Below are positions 1 through 5,384 of a DNA stretch of 7,134 nucleotides, one piece after another. This DNA is from Candidatus Iainarchaeum sp. Its GTDB lineage: Archaea > Iainarchaeota > Iainarchaeia > Iainarchaeales > GCA-2688035. Position 1 is the stretch's first letter; each line of letters begins with the position of its first letter. Below the pieces are notes generated by a model, which saw nothing but the letters and a program-made list of their open reading frames with translations, was not told where the DNA came from and made no database searches. A program made the translations under genes and the position numbers. The stretch is from positions 1-7,134 of the forward strand of contig JAQTPU010000040.1 in NCBI GenBank assembly GCA_028712575.1. The letters are read 5' to 3'.

Positions 1-81
1 GACTTCAGAGGCCTTTACAAAGCCTTTTTTTTCGACTGCCTTTTTTATGGCGTCATTTATGTTTAGTTCGTTAAAATTCAA
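1..81 (-). CDS. DEAD-box RNA helicase, N-terminal fragment (runs off window)
   Basis: Only the first 27 codons lie in the window; the gene continues beyond position 1. They read as a Q-motif region: F3-N-E-L, then about a dozen helix residues, then KKGFVKASEV, with the invariant Gln expected as the next, unseen residue. The F-to-Gln spacing of 26 positions and the Gly-Phe pair match DEAD-box helicases, and the opening NFNEL is very like methanococcal members as I recall them. The family uses ATP to unwind or remodel RNA in the cytoplasm. The start is a TTG at 79-81, chosen because GGAGTTGAT, a near-complete complement of the 16S rRNA tail, ends 4 nt before it. An in-frame TTG at 88-90 lies inside that ribosome site and is less likely. 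The helicase core (Walker A, DEAD) is outside the window, so the subfamily cannot be given. Confidence 0.7.
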   Translation of the reverse strand, partial: MNFNELNINDAIKKAVEKKGFVKASEV

Positions 82-85
82 TTTT

Positions 86-94
86 ATCAACTCC
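86..94 (-). promoter_or_regulatory. Shine-Dalgarno site of the helicase gene
   Basis: On the minus strand this reads GGAGTTGAT, one mismatch from GGAGGTGAT. It ends 4 nt before the TTG at 81-79. It decides the start codon and implies a leadered transcript, unlike the neighbouring genes. Confidence 0.6.
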
Positions 95-116
95 GATTTA
101 AAGAAAGAGTTAAAAA

Positions 117-134
117 TAACGCTATTCTGCGTTA
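117..134. repeat. 6-bp inverted repeat with 6-nt loop upstream of the helicase
   Basis: TAACGC (117-122) and GCGTTA (129-134) are perfect reverse complements around TATTCT. The repeat lies 36 nt before the helicase start codon. It could be an operator or a small hairpin in the helicase mRNA leader, or chance in AT-rich DNA. Confidence 0.3.
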
Positions 135-250
135 AACAGAGAATTTTTCAGTTAAGAAAAAAATAGAGTTATTTGTTATCCTTTCTTGTTTATATCAAAT
201 AATTCATAAACAAAAGGTATTAAAAAGCTAAGGCGAGAACCAAAGAACCA

Positions 251-257
251 TTAAATA
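251..257 (+). promoter_or_regulatory. TATA-like box for the small membrane protein gene
   Basis: TTAAATA is centred 26 nt upstream of the ATG at 280. That is where an archaeal TATA box sits relative to the transcription start, so transcription would begin at or next to the ATG. No Shine-Dalgarno sequence precedes this ATG, which fits a leaderless mRNA. Confidence 0.45.
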
Positions 258-279
258 CCAGCTAAATCAACATGGTACA

Positions 280-594
280 ATGGGAATAATTAATTTTCTT
301 AAGCCGACAAAAAAGAAATTAGTAATTACAATCGCAATAATTTTTTTGGTATTTCTCTGGATGTTTTTTGACGGGTATTTTTTGGCTTTCACAATTGCCG
401 AACCATTCAGGCAAACAATAGAAGCAACAATAACATTCCCAAATTGGCAAATTCAAAACTTTTTATGCTCTTCTGAAAATTCATTTCAAGGCTGCAATCT
501 TGCCGTGGCAGGTCTTATTCCAACAGCAATTGTATACTATTTGGTCGCCTGCATACTCGCATCAATAAAGACCAAAAAAAAGAAACAAGATTAG
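280..594 (+). CDS. Small membrane protein with two predicted helices, function unknown
   Basis: I do not recognise this 104-residue protein. A basic N-terminus (KPTKKK, residues 8-13) precedes a hydrophobic helix at about 14-38. A polar loop follows at about 41-72, with C63 and C72. A second helix spans about 73-95, and the tail is strongly basic (KTKKKKQD). By the positive-inside rule both ends face the cytoplasm and the loop faces outward, where the two Cys could form a disulfide; that is inference. The ATG at 280 is supported by a TATA-like box 26 nt upstream. A closer upstream ATG at 272 hits a stop within six codons. The gene is more AT-rich than its neighbours. It ends 3 bp from the convergent PurD-like gene. 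It is probably a real gene, given its coherent topology and promoter, but nothing points to a role. Confidence 0.65.
   Translation: MGIINFLKPTKKKLVITIAIIFLVFLWMFFDGYFLAFTIAEPFRQTIEATITFPNWQIQNFLCSSENSFQGCNLAVAGLIPTAIVYYLVACILASIKTKKKKQD
574..581 (-). terminator. Oligo-T tract downstream of the PurD-like gene
   Basis: Eight A on the plus strand give eight consecutive T on the minus strand, starting 17 nt after the last base of the PurD-like stop codon. Archaeal RNA polymerase terminates at such T-runs without needing a hairpin. The tract lies inside the Lys-rich tail of the opposing gene, so it is double-use DNA. Position and composition are the only evidence. Confidence 0.4.
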
Positions 595-597
595 CGC

Positions 598-2940
598 TTA
601 TTCCCTCAAATAGCCCCAGTTGTGCAGCTTGTCGCTGTCTTCGAACCATCTGTCGCCGATGTCTTTCCTGTAATACATGTTCGGGATAAGGATGTTTTTG
701 ATTCTTGTATATGCCTGTTTTTGGGCCTGAATCATTGTCTGGCCGTTGCCTGTTACAACCAAGGCCCAGCCGGAAGTTCCTGTTACTACCCATTCGTTGT
801 CAACAAGTTTTACATCCTCAATGTGAATCCCGTCAAAATTCGGCTTTTTGAAAATAATCACTGCATCTTTTGAATAAACTTCAAAGGTTTTGCTGTCGGA
901 AAAAGGAACTGGAGGAAGCACAATTGCAACCCCAATCTGAAACCCGATTCTTGACCTGAATTTTGACATTGATCCGGAGGCAATTCCGTGCAAAAATTCG
1001 CCTATGGGGGTAAGAATTCCTTCCTGCTGGATGCTGATTGTAGGATAGCCAAAGCGCGCAGTGAATTCCAATGGATGCACACCGTTGCCATTTACAATGC
1101 AGTTAATGTCGATATAACCGTGATAATTTTCCTCTTTCAGCTTTGATTCCATTTTTTTCAAAGTTAGGTTGAAAAGTTTGTTTGGCTCGCTCCAAAACAT
1201 GCTTGTGTTGCCGCACCAAAACGGTTTTCCATTTCTTCTTACATACATTACGTGATTTTTAACTGTCGCACAATAAACCTTTCCGGAGTAATCAATGATT
1301 TTCATGTCTCTTTTGTCAATCCAGGAATCCGGCTTTTTAACTCGTTCATTAACCTCGTAAGAAGGAAAATTCGAGTTTGCAAAATGGTCAACAATAAATC
1401 TTTTTCCAGGCCTTGTTCTTTCCTTAATTACACCGACTCTTCCAATCTTCAAAAGGAGTTCCTGCAAATCATCAGCCAGCTTTTTCGAACAGGTGTAAAA
1501 AATCCTGTGCCCTGCTTTCATTACTGTGCCGTCGCCAAGGCAAAACCATTCAAGGAAAGTTTCTATCTGCCTTTTGCCGAGTTTTTTAATGAACTCAGGA
1601 ACATGCTTTGAAGGGGCTTTTCCAAAAGCAGACAAATAATCCGCAAACTGTTTTGAATAAAAATAAAACTCGTTAGTGTTTCTTGAAAAATTGAAATCCA
1701 GTTTCTCAAGCAATTGCCTGATTTTTTCGCTTTTCTCCGGATTTTTCTGTGCAATTCCGACTTTTCCATTGCCCGCATAGCCATCAGCAAGCCATATGCC
1801 CATAAAAGCAACCCAGTCATCCATTGGAATTTTTATTTCAGGGGTTGCAGTCATTACAACTTGCCTGCCTTCATAATGGGAAATCTGGGCAGAAGGCAGA
1901 ATAAAATATTTTTCTTCGCCTGCAAGCCAATTTCCTGTTCTTTTTACAACAGATTGTGCCTCCAAATCCCTTGCCTTTACAAAATCAAACTTGAATTCGC
2001 CTTTTCTTGCGCTCTGCTGGGCACAAACATACATATTGTGGTCAAGAGTGACCATTATGTCCAAAGTTTGATTCTGGATTGAAAGCAATTCCTTATGGTG
2101 ATCAAAAGACACTATGTCGCTTGGCGCATCAAATTCAACAGCGTAATTTTCAGGGTTTAAAGTGCAAATCTTATCTGAAAACTGCAAATCGCGAAAATAC
2201 TTCCATCCTGTTTCAGTCAAGACCTCTGTCTGTTCATCATAACAGCCCATTTCCCCTGTGGCAGGGCCTATGTTGCCTGGAAATAATTTTTTGTGCTCAA
2301 AGTTGACATTAATGGGGGTGACAAATTCTTTTCCGTTGAAAAAAGCCCCGACTGCAATTTCAACCCCGGTAATCCTTTTCTGCAGCTGGAATTCCTTTAT
2401 TTTTTTGCCCCAGACGGTTTTGTAATCGTTAAGAATCCGAAGCACGTCTTTTCCGTCTTCTTCCTCGCCGACAAAAAGCAGGTGCTTTATTATCTGGGCT
2501 TTTCCGCTCGGCTTTATTACGTACTTGTCGGGGTTTTCCTGGACAAATTTAATTGCATCATCAAAAGAAGTGAAATCCCAGTGCGGGATAACGGAAATTC
2601 CTGCTTTTTGGAGTTCGTCCTGGCCGAATGCCCTGTCATCCTCAAGCTTGTCGGTATAGGGAGTGCCGCCTATTACTGCCTTGCCTTCTTCGCGGAGTTT
2701 TTTTGCCTTTGTTCCCTGGCCGCGCACATCATCAAAAATTATTGCATCAGCCCAGGCTGCTTCTTTCTGCCAGTCCTCAACCTTGGGCACAAAGCCGTCG
2801 CCGACATCTTTTTGCGAGGCTTCTTCGATGAAATATTTTACTTCATGGCCTTCCTGTGCCACGTGCCATGCAAGGTCCTGGATTGAACCGTCGATTGAAA
2901 CAAACAAGAATTTTTTTTTCTGTGAATCCCCGTTGCCCAT
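598..2940 (-). CDS. purD: PurD-like ATP-grasp ligase (phosphoribosylamine-glycine ligase family) with in-frame intein
   Basis: The precursor has 780 residues: a 434-residue host protein split by a 346-residue intein (residues 233-578). PurD joins glycine to phosphoribosylamine using ATP, the second step of purine synthesis. Host motifs include YVIKPSGK (140-147, ATP-grasp Lys), VEIAVGAFFNG (193-203), GPATGEMG (225-232) continuing after the intein as TSMFW, EFTARFG (625-631), and a C-terminal YYRKDIGDR (756-764) typical of PurD. Oddities: the N-terminus reads FLFVSIDGSIQDLAW in place of the usual Gly-rich GGREHA loop, and the Asn of the EFN-x-R metal site is Thr627. It may therefore be a divergent PurD or a relative with another substrate. 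The start is the ATG at 2938-2940; a TTG six codons upstream extends the frame but adds only hydrophobic residues and sits badly with the TATA box at 2963-2974. No other purine gene is visible. Confidence 0.8.
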   Translation of the reverse strand: MGNGDSQKKKFLFVSIDGSIQDLAWHVAQEGHEVKYFIEEASQKDVGDGFVPKVEDWQKEAAWADAIIFDDVRGQGTKAKKLREEGKAVIGGTPYTDKLEDDRAFGQDELQKAGISVIPHWDFTSFDDAIKFVQENPDKYVIKPSGKAQIIKHLLFVGEEEDGKDVLRILNDYKTVWGKKIKEFQLQKRITGVEIAVGAFFNGKEFVTPINVNFEHKKLFPGNIGPATGEMGCYDEQTEVLTETGWKYFRDLQFSDKICTLNPENYAVEFDAPSDIVSFDHHKELLSIQNQTLDIMVTLDHNMYVCAQQSARKGEFKFDFVKARDLEAQSVVKRTGNWLAGEEKYFILPSAQISHYEGRQVVMTATPEIKIPMDDWVAFMGIWLADGYAGNGKVGIAQKNPEKSEKIRQLLEKLDFNFSRNTNEFYFYSKQFADYLSAFGKAPSKHVPEFIKKLGKRQIETFLEWFCLGDGTVMKAGHRIFYTCSKKLADDLQELLLKIGRVGVIKERTRPGKRFIVDHFANSNFPSYEVNERVKKPDSWIDKRDMKIIDYSGKVYCATVKNHVMYVRRNGKPFWCGNTSMFWSEPNKLFNLTLKKMESKLKEENYHGYIDINCIVNGNGVHPLEFTARFGYPTISIQQEGILTPIGEFLHGIASGSMSKFRSRIGFQIGVAIVLPPVPFSDSKTFEVYSKDAVIIFKKPNFDGIHIEDVKLVDNEWVVTGTSGWALVVTGNGQTMIQAQKQAYTRIKNILIPNMYYRKDIGDRWFEDSDKLHNWGYLRE
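1207..2244 (-). mobile_element. Intein with LAGLIDADG homing endonuclease, inserted in PurD-like protein
   Basis: A 346-residue intein lies between Gly232 and Thr579 of the precursor. Its first residue is Cys233, opening block A (CYDEQTEVLTETGWKYFRDL). Block B has T298-L-D-H301. The C-terminal blocks are VYCATVKNHVMYVRRNGK (555-572) and PFWCGN, ending at Asn578 and followed by Thr as the +1 nucleophile. Removing it restores TGEMG-TSMFW, the uninterrupted conserved ATP-grasp loop, so the boundaries are exact to the base. All class 1 splicing residues are present except the penultimate His, which is Gly577; this replacement is known in natural inteins, and the RRNGK-x-x-x-x-GN ending resembles phage-type inteins as I recall them. 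The reading frame is intact across both junctions, so the element is probably active in splicing. Confidence 0.93.
1426..1809 (-). other. LAGLIDADG homing endonuclease domain within the intein
   Basis: Two LAGLIDADG helices are visible: AFMGIWLADGYA (precursor residues 378-389, catalytic Asp386) and FLEWFCLGDGTV (462-473, catalytic Asp470). Between them is block D, KHVPEFI (445-451). After the second comes block H, with ADDLQELLLKIG (489-500). Both metal-binding acids are kept, so the domain should still be able to cut an intein-free allele and drive homing by gene conversion. The domain is compact for this family. Its edges are approximate. Confidence 0.85.
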
Positions 2941-2962
2941 AATAAAAAAGAAAAGCAAAATG

Positions 2963-2974
2963 TTATTAAATAAA
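2963..2974 (-). promoter_or_regulatory. TATA-like box for the PurD-like gene
   Basis: The minus strand reads TTTATTTAATAA, centred about 28 nt upstream of the ATG at 2940, in the 42-bp gap after the methyltransferase. No Shine-Dalgarno sequence precedes the ATG, so a separate, leaderless or nearly leaderless transcript is likely. The core TTTTATTTAAT also occurs upstream of sufS (5334-5344). Confidence 0.5.
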
Positions 2975-2982
2975 AATGTTTG

Positions 2983-3627
2983 TCAGGGTTTGCGGGCCCT
3001 GATGCCCTGGGCTTCGGGAATTTTTTCAAGGCATGAAAAACCCGTTTCTTTAAGCCGCTTTATTGCCTGCCCCTGGAAGTCAATGCCTTTTTTTTCTCCG
3101 GGGCTGCCTGTGTAGTGAAAAAGGATTCCGCCTTTTTTTAGAACCCTGAAAAGTTCGCAGTAAAAAGGCCTGCCGTAAAGCTCGCGCGCAAGCGCAAATC
3201 TCGGGGGGTCGTGAAGAATCCTGTCAAAATAGCCGCCGGGAAAATTTTTTATTCCTTCAAAGACGTTTTCATTCGAGAGAAAAATTTTTTTGCATGAAAA
3301 GAGCTCTTTTGAAAAGGGATTGAGCTTTGCTATTTCAATTACGTTCGGGTCCATTTCAAAAGTGAAAACCTTTTCAACCAGGGGAGAAGACGCGATTTTG
3401 ATTGCAGTATAGCCAAGGCCTGCGCAGGTGTCAAGGACAATTCCCTTGAGAGGCGTTATTTGGAGGGCCATTGTTTCAGTGCTTTTTTTTACTCCCTTTT
3501 CAACACAGTGCATCCTGATGCCTGAAATTTCAAGGCAGGGCAGGTCTTTTGTTTTTGAAAGCTTGTAGAATTTGTTTGTGCCTGAATCAAAAAAAGAAAG
3601 CAGTGCTGAAGTTTTTTCTTTCGGCAT
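2983..3627 (-). CDS. SAM-dependent methyltransferase, archaeal COG2521 type
   Basis: A 214-residue Rossmann-fold methyltransferase. Motif I is LDTCAGLGY (65-73). The acidic end of strand 2 is FEMDPN (90-95). The motif IV position reads DRILHDPPRF (135-144), followed by ELYGRPFYCELFRVLKKGG (149-167) and LFHYTGSPG (169-177). The N-terminal SGIRMH, DTCAGLGYTAI and HDPPRF together match the predicted archaeal methyltransferases of COG2521 as I know them, whose substrate is unsettled; DPPR differs from the NPPY or DPPY of amino-methylating enzymes, so the target atom should not be guessed. The ATG at 3627 lies 5 nt after the stop of the upstream membrane-protein gene and lacks a clear ribosome site, suggesting translational coupling. 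No membrane segment or signal is present, so it is cytosolic. It follows sufS and the membrane protein in one probable operon. Confidence 0.8.
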   Translation of the reverse strand: MPKEKTSALLSFFDSGTNKFYKLSKTKDLPCLEISGIRMHCVEKGVKKSTETMALQITPLKGIVLDTCAGLGYTAIKIASSPLVEKVFTFEMDPNVIEIAKLNPFSKELFSCKKIFLSNENVFEGIKNFPGGYFDRILHDPPRFALARELYGRPFYCELFRVLKKGGILFHYTGSPGEKKGIDFQGQAIKRLKETGFSCLEKIPEAQGIRARKP

Positions 3628-3632
3628 AGGAA

Positions 3633-4082
3633 TTATTTTTCTTTCTTCTGCTTTTTCAGCAGGAAATAAGCCACTGCAATTATCATTACTGCGATTATTG
3701 CATAAGCCGCGTATTGTTCAATCACTAGAATGCACAGGCCTGCAAAGCCGGTTATTGCACACGGCTCTCCGGGAGTGCATGTCCCGAAAACAAGAAGATT
3801 GTAGATGCTGTAGGCGGAGTATGCAAGGCTTGCAAAAAATGCTATTGTAAAGGCCCAGGAAAGCGCCTTGAAATATTTGTAAAAAAAACGCGCAAGCGCG
3901 GGAACAATCATGAGTTTTGAGGCCACTTTTGCCTTTATTTTTGTTTCAAGCCGGACATCACAGGGCTTGAAAGTTACCATTTTTGCAACACAGCCAAAGG
4001 CCTCTTTTGCCAGCACGCGGTATTTTGCCGACCAGATGCTCAAAACGGCAAAAACAAGCAATGCAACAAGACACAAAACCAT
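3633..4082 (-). CDS. Cys-containing membrane protein with three predicted helices, function unknown
   Basis: A 149-residue protein. A short helix (1-17) leads into a basic segment (18-70) with C31 and C41 in the arrangement FGCVAKMVTFKPCDV and an amphipathic stretch rich in Lys and Arg. A second helix lies at about 73-97. An outside loop follows with C102 and C108 (TCTPGEPC), then a third helix at about 115-142 and a basic tail. By the positive-inside rule the Lys-rich segment and tail are cytoplasmic. The CVxKxVTxxPCD segment followed by a helix recalls membrane domains I have seen fused to thioredoxin-like domains in DPANN proteins; this is memory, not a search. If correct, a thiol-redox role would fit, but no thioredoxin fold or CxxC is present here. 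It lies between sufS (12 nt) and the methyltransferase (5 nt). The ATG at 4082 is supported by AGGTG 5 nt upstream. Confidence 0.75.
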   Translation of the reverse strand: MVLCLVALLVFAVLSIWSAKYRVLAKEAFGCVAKMVTFKPCDVRLETKIKAKVASKLMIVPALARFFYKYFKALSWAFTIAFFASLAYSAYSIYNLLVFGTCTPGEPCAITGFAGLCILVIEQYAAYAIIAVMIIAVAYFLLKKQKKEK

Positions 4083-4087
4083 TCAAG

Positions 4088-4092
4088 CACCT
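4088..4092 (-). promoter_or_regulatory. Shine-Dalgarno site of the membrane protein gene
   Basis: The minus strand reads AGGTG, 5 nt before the ATG at 4082-4080. It sits within the 12-nt gap after the sufS stop. It fits internal ribosome entry in a polycistronic mRNA and fixes the start. Confidence 0.55.
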
Positions 4093-4094
4093 GC

Positions 4095-5303
4095 CTAGGA
4101 AAATGTTTTTATTATTTGGGATAGGTTCTCTATAAAAAGTTTTACTTCATCCGCGGAATTGTATAAATAAAGCGAAGCGCGCACTGATCCTTTTGGCAGG
4201 CCCAGGAATTTGTGTATCGGATAGGCGCAGTGCATTCCTGAGCGCAGGAAAAAATTCCTGTCGTTTAACATCAGCGCAATGTCATGTGGTTCCATTCCTT
4301 TCACGCTAAAGGATGCTAGTGAACCCCTTTTTTTGAAATCTTTCGGCCCCAGAAGGGAAACCTGCGGAATTGCCAGGAGCCCTTCAACAAGCGCCTTGGA
4401 AATGTTTTTCTCGTAATCCTCAATGTCCTGCATTCCAATGCCTGACAGATAATCAACTGCGGCTCCAAGGCCTATTGCGCCGGCATAATTCTGTATGCCC
4501 GCTTCCAGCCTGTCCGGCAGGTCTTCCAGGACATGGGCCTGCAAAGTTGCGTCCTTGATTGTTTCTCCGCCCAGAAGCATGGGATTCAGCTTTTTCAACA
4601 GGTCTTCCCTGCCGTATAAACAGCCAATGCCTGTGGGGCCAAGCATTTTGTGGCCTGAAAATGCAAGAAAATCAATTCCCAGGCTTTTCACGTCAATTGG
4701 GAAATGCGGCACTGACTGTGCGCAGTCGGCAAGGACAAGCGCTCCGGCATCATGGGCAATTTTTGCAATTTCCTTCAGGGGGGAGGTTGTTGCAGTTACA
4801 TTTGAAGAATGGATTGCTGAAACAAGCCTTGTTTTCCTGCCAAGCTTTTTTTTGAAATCCTCCGGGTTGAATTCGCCTTCCTTGCTGCATAAGACAAAAT
4901 CAAGAACAGCGCCTTTTTCCGCAACTGCCTGCCAGGGCAGCAGGCCCGAACTGTGCTCAAGGTTCGTGGTAATAATCCTGTCGCCTGGATTGAATTTGAG
5001 GCCATGGGCAACAAGGTTGATTGCCTCTGTCGTGTTTTTTGTCCAGATTATTTCCGAAGGGGGCGCATTGATGAATTTTGCGGCCTTTGAACGGGCTTTT
5101 GCAAATTCCTCTTCAGTCCGCCTTGCAAATTTGTGCACAGAACGGCCTGCACAGCCAGTGTATTCAGTGTAGTACGCATTCATTGCGTCAAGCACCTGCC
5201 TGGGCTTCAGGGTTGTGCAGGCGGAATCAAAATAGGAAAACTGCTTCCCGTCCACTTTTTTCTGCAAAACAGGGAAATCCGCGCGGATTTTTTCAATATT
5301 CAT
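4095..5303 (-). CDS. sufS: Cysteine desulfurase, SufS/CsdA type
   Basis: A 402-residue, full-length PLP enzyme of aminotransferase class V. It takes sulfur from L-cysteine, leaving alanine, and passes it on as a persulfide for Fe-S cluster assembly or thio-modification. Visible residues from the ATG: DSACTTLKP (26-34), CAGRSVHKFARR (51-62), NLEHSS with H117 that stacks on PLP, LADCAQ with D193 and Q196, SGHKMLGPTG with the Schiff-base Lys219, RSGMHCAYP with catalytic Cys359, and R375 in the substrate-binding region. Group II spacing and about 400 residues support SufS over IscS/NifS. The ATG at 5301-5303 starts the familiar MNIEKIRADFP opening; an in-frame TTG at 5321 adds six residues without support. 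It heads a three-gene cluster with the membrane protein and methyltransferase. No SufB, SufC, SufD or SufU scaffold is visible here, so its sulfur acceptor is not known. Confidence 0.93.
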   Translation of the reverse strand: MNIEKIRADFPVLQKKVDGKQFSYFDSACTTLKPRQVLDAMNAYYTEYTGCAGRSVHKFARRTEEEFAKARSKAAKFINAPPSEIIWTKNTTEAINLVAHGLKFNPGDRIITTNLEHSSGLLPWQAVAEKGAVLDFVLCSKEGEFNPEDFKKKLGRKTRLVSAIHSSNVTATTSPLKEIAKIAHDAGALVLADCAQSVPHFPIDVKSLGIDFLAFSGHKMLGPTGIGCLYGREDLLKKLNPMLLGGETIKDATLQAHVLEDLPDRLEAGIQNYAGAIGLGAAVDYLSGIGMQDIEDYEKNISKALVEGLLAIPQVSLLGPKDFKKRGSLASFSVKGMEPHDIALMLNDRNFFLRSGMHCAYPIHKFLGLPKGSVRASLYLYNSADEVKLFIENLSQIIKTFS

Positions 5304-5330
5304 GGGGCTTTCAAATAACAATTAAAACAA

Positions 5331-5344
5331 ATAATTAAATAAAA
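5331..5344 (-). promoter_or_regulatory. TATA-like box for the sufS cluster
   Basis: The minus strand reads TTTTATTTAATTAT. Its centre is about 34 nt before the sufS ATG, predicting a very short leader. Eleven bases (TTTTATTTAAT) are identical to the box before the PurD-like gene. Confidence 0.45.
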
Positions 5345-5348
5345 CTAC

Positions 5349-5357
5349 TTTTATTAA
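5349..5357 (+). promoter_or_regulatory. TATA-like box for the lipoprotein gene
   Basis: The plus strand reads TTTTATTAA, centred about 32 nt before the ATG at 5385. Transcription would start a few bases before the ATG. A weak AAGGGC lies 5 nt before the ATG and may act as a poor ribosome site. Confidence 0.4.
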
Positions 5358-5384
5358 GTAAATAACAAAAAAAAAGGGCAAAAA

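Larger units (their letters stand above)
82..279. other. Divergent AT-rich intergenic region
   Basis: This is the spacer between the minus-strand helicase and the plus-strand membrane protein. I see no convincing coding frame and no tRNA. It contains the helicase ribosome site, a short inverted repeat at 117-134, an A-rich stretch near 155-163, a TATA-like TTTATATC at 189-196 (on the minus strand it reads GATATAAA and could serve the helicase), and a better-placed TTAAATA at 251-257 for the plus-strand gene. Confidence 0.6.
5304..5384. other. Divergent promoter region between sufS and the lipoprotein gene
   Basis: An 81-bp, very AT-rich spacer separates two divergent start codons. It holds a perfect 7-bp inverted repeat, AATAAAA (5338-5344), CTAC, TTTTATT (5349-5355), whose arms are the cores of the two TATA-like boxes placed back to back. 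The two genes may therefore compete for, or share, transcription factors. Confidence 0.5.

Noticed and set aside
22..50. T-rich runs near the window start as a terminator
   Set aside because: They are the complement of Lys codons in the helicase fragment, and no plus-strand gene ends upstream in the window.
2293..2886. 197-codon plus-strand frame opposite the PurD-like gene
   Set aside because: It is antisense to a gene with clear motifs, shows no domain, and arises from codon bias of the real frame.
2941..2958. TTG start extending the PurD-like protein by six residues
   Set aside because: The extension reads only LFFFI-type residues, has no ribosome site, and would leave the TATA-like box too close; the ATG at 2940 fits better.
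4495..5172. 225-codon plus-strand frame opposite sufS
   Set aside because: It overlaps a complete cysteine desulfurase with all catalytic residues, and its translation has no recognisable motif.
5304..5321. TTG start extending the cysteine desulfurase
   Set aside because: The family normally opens near MNIEKIRADFP; the six added residues have no support.
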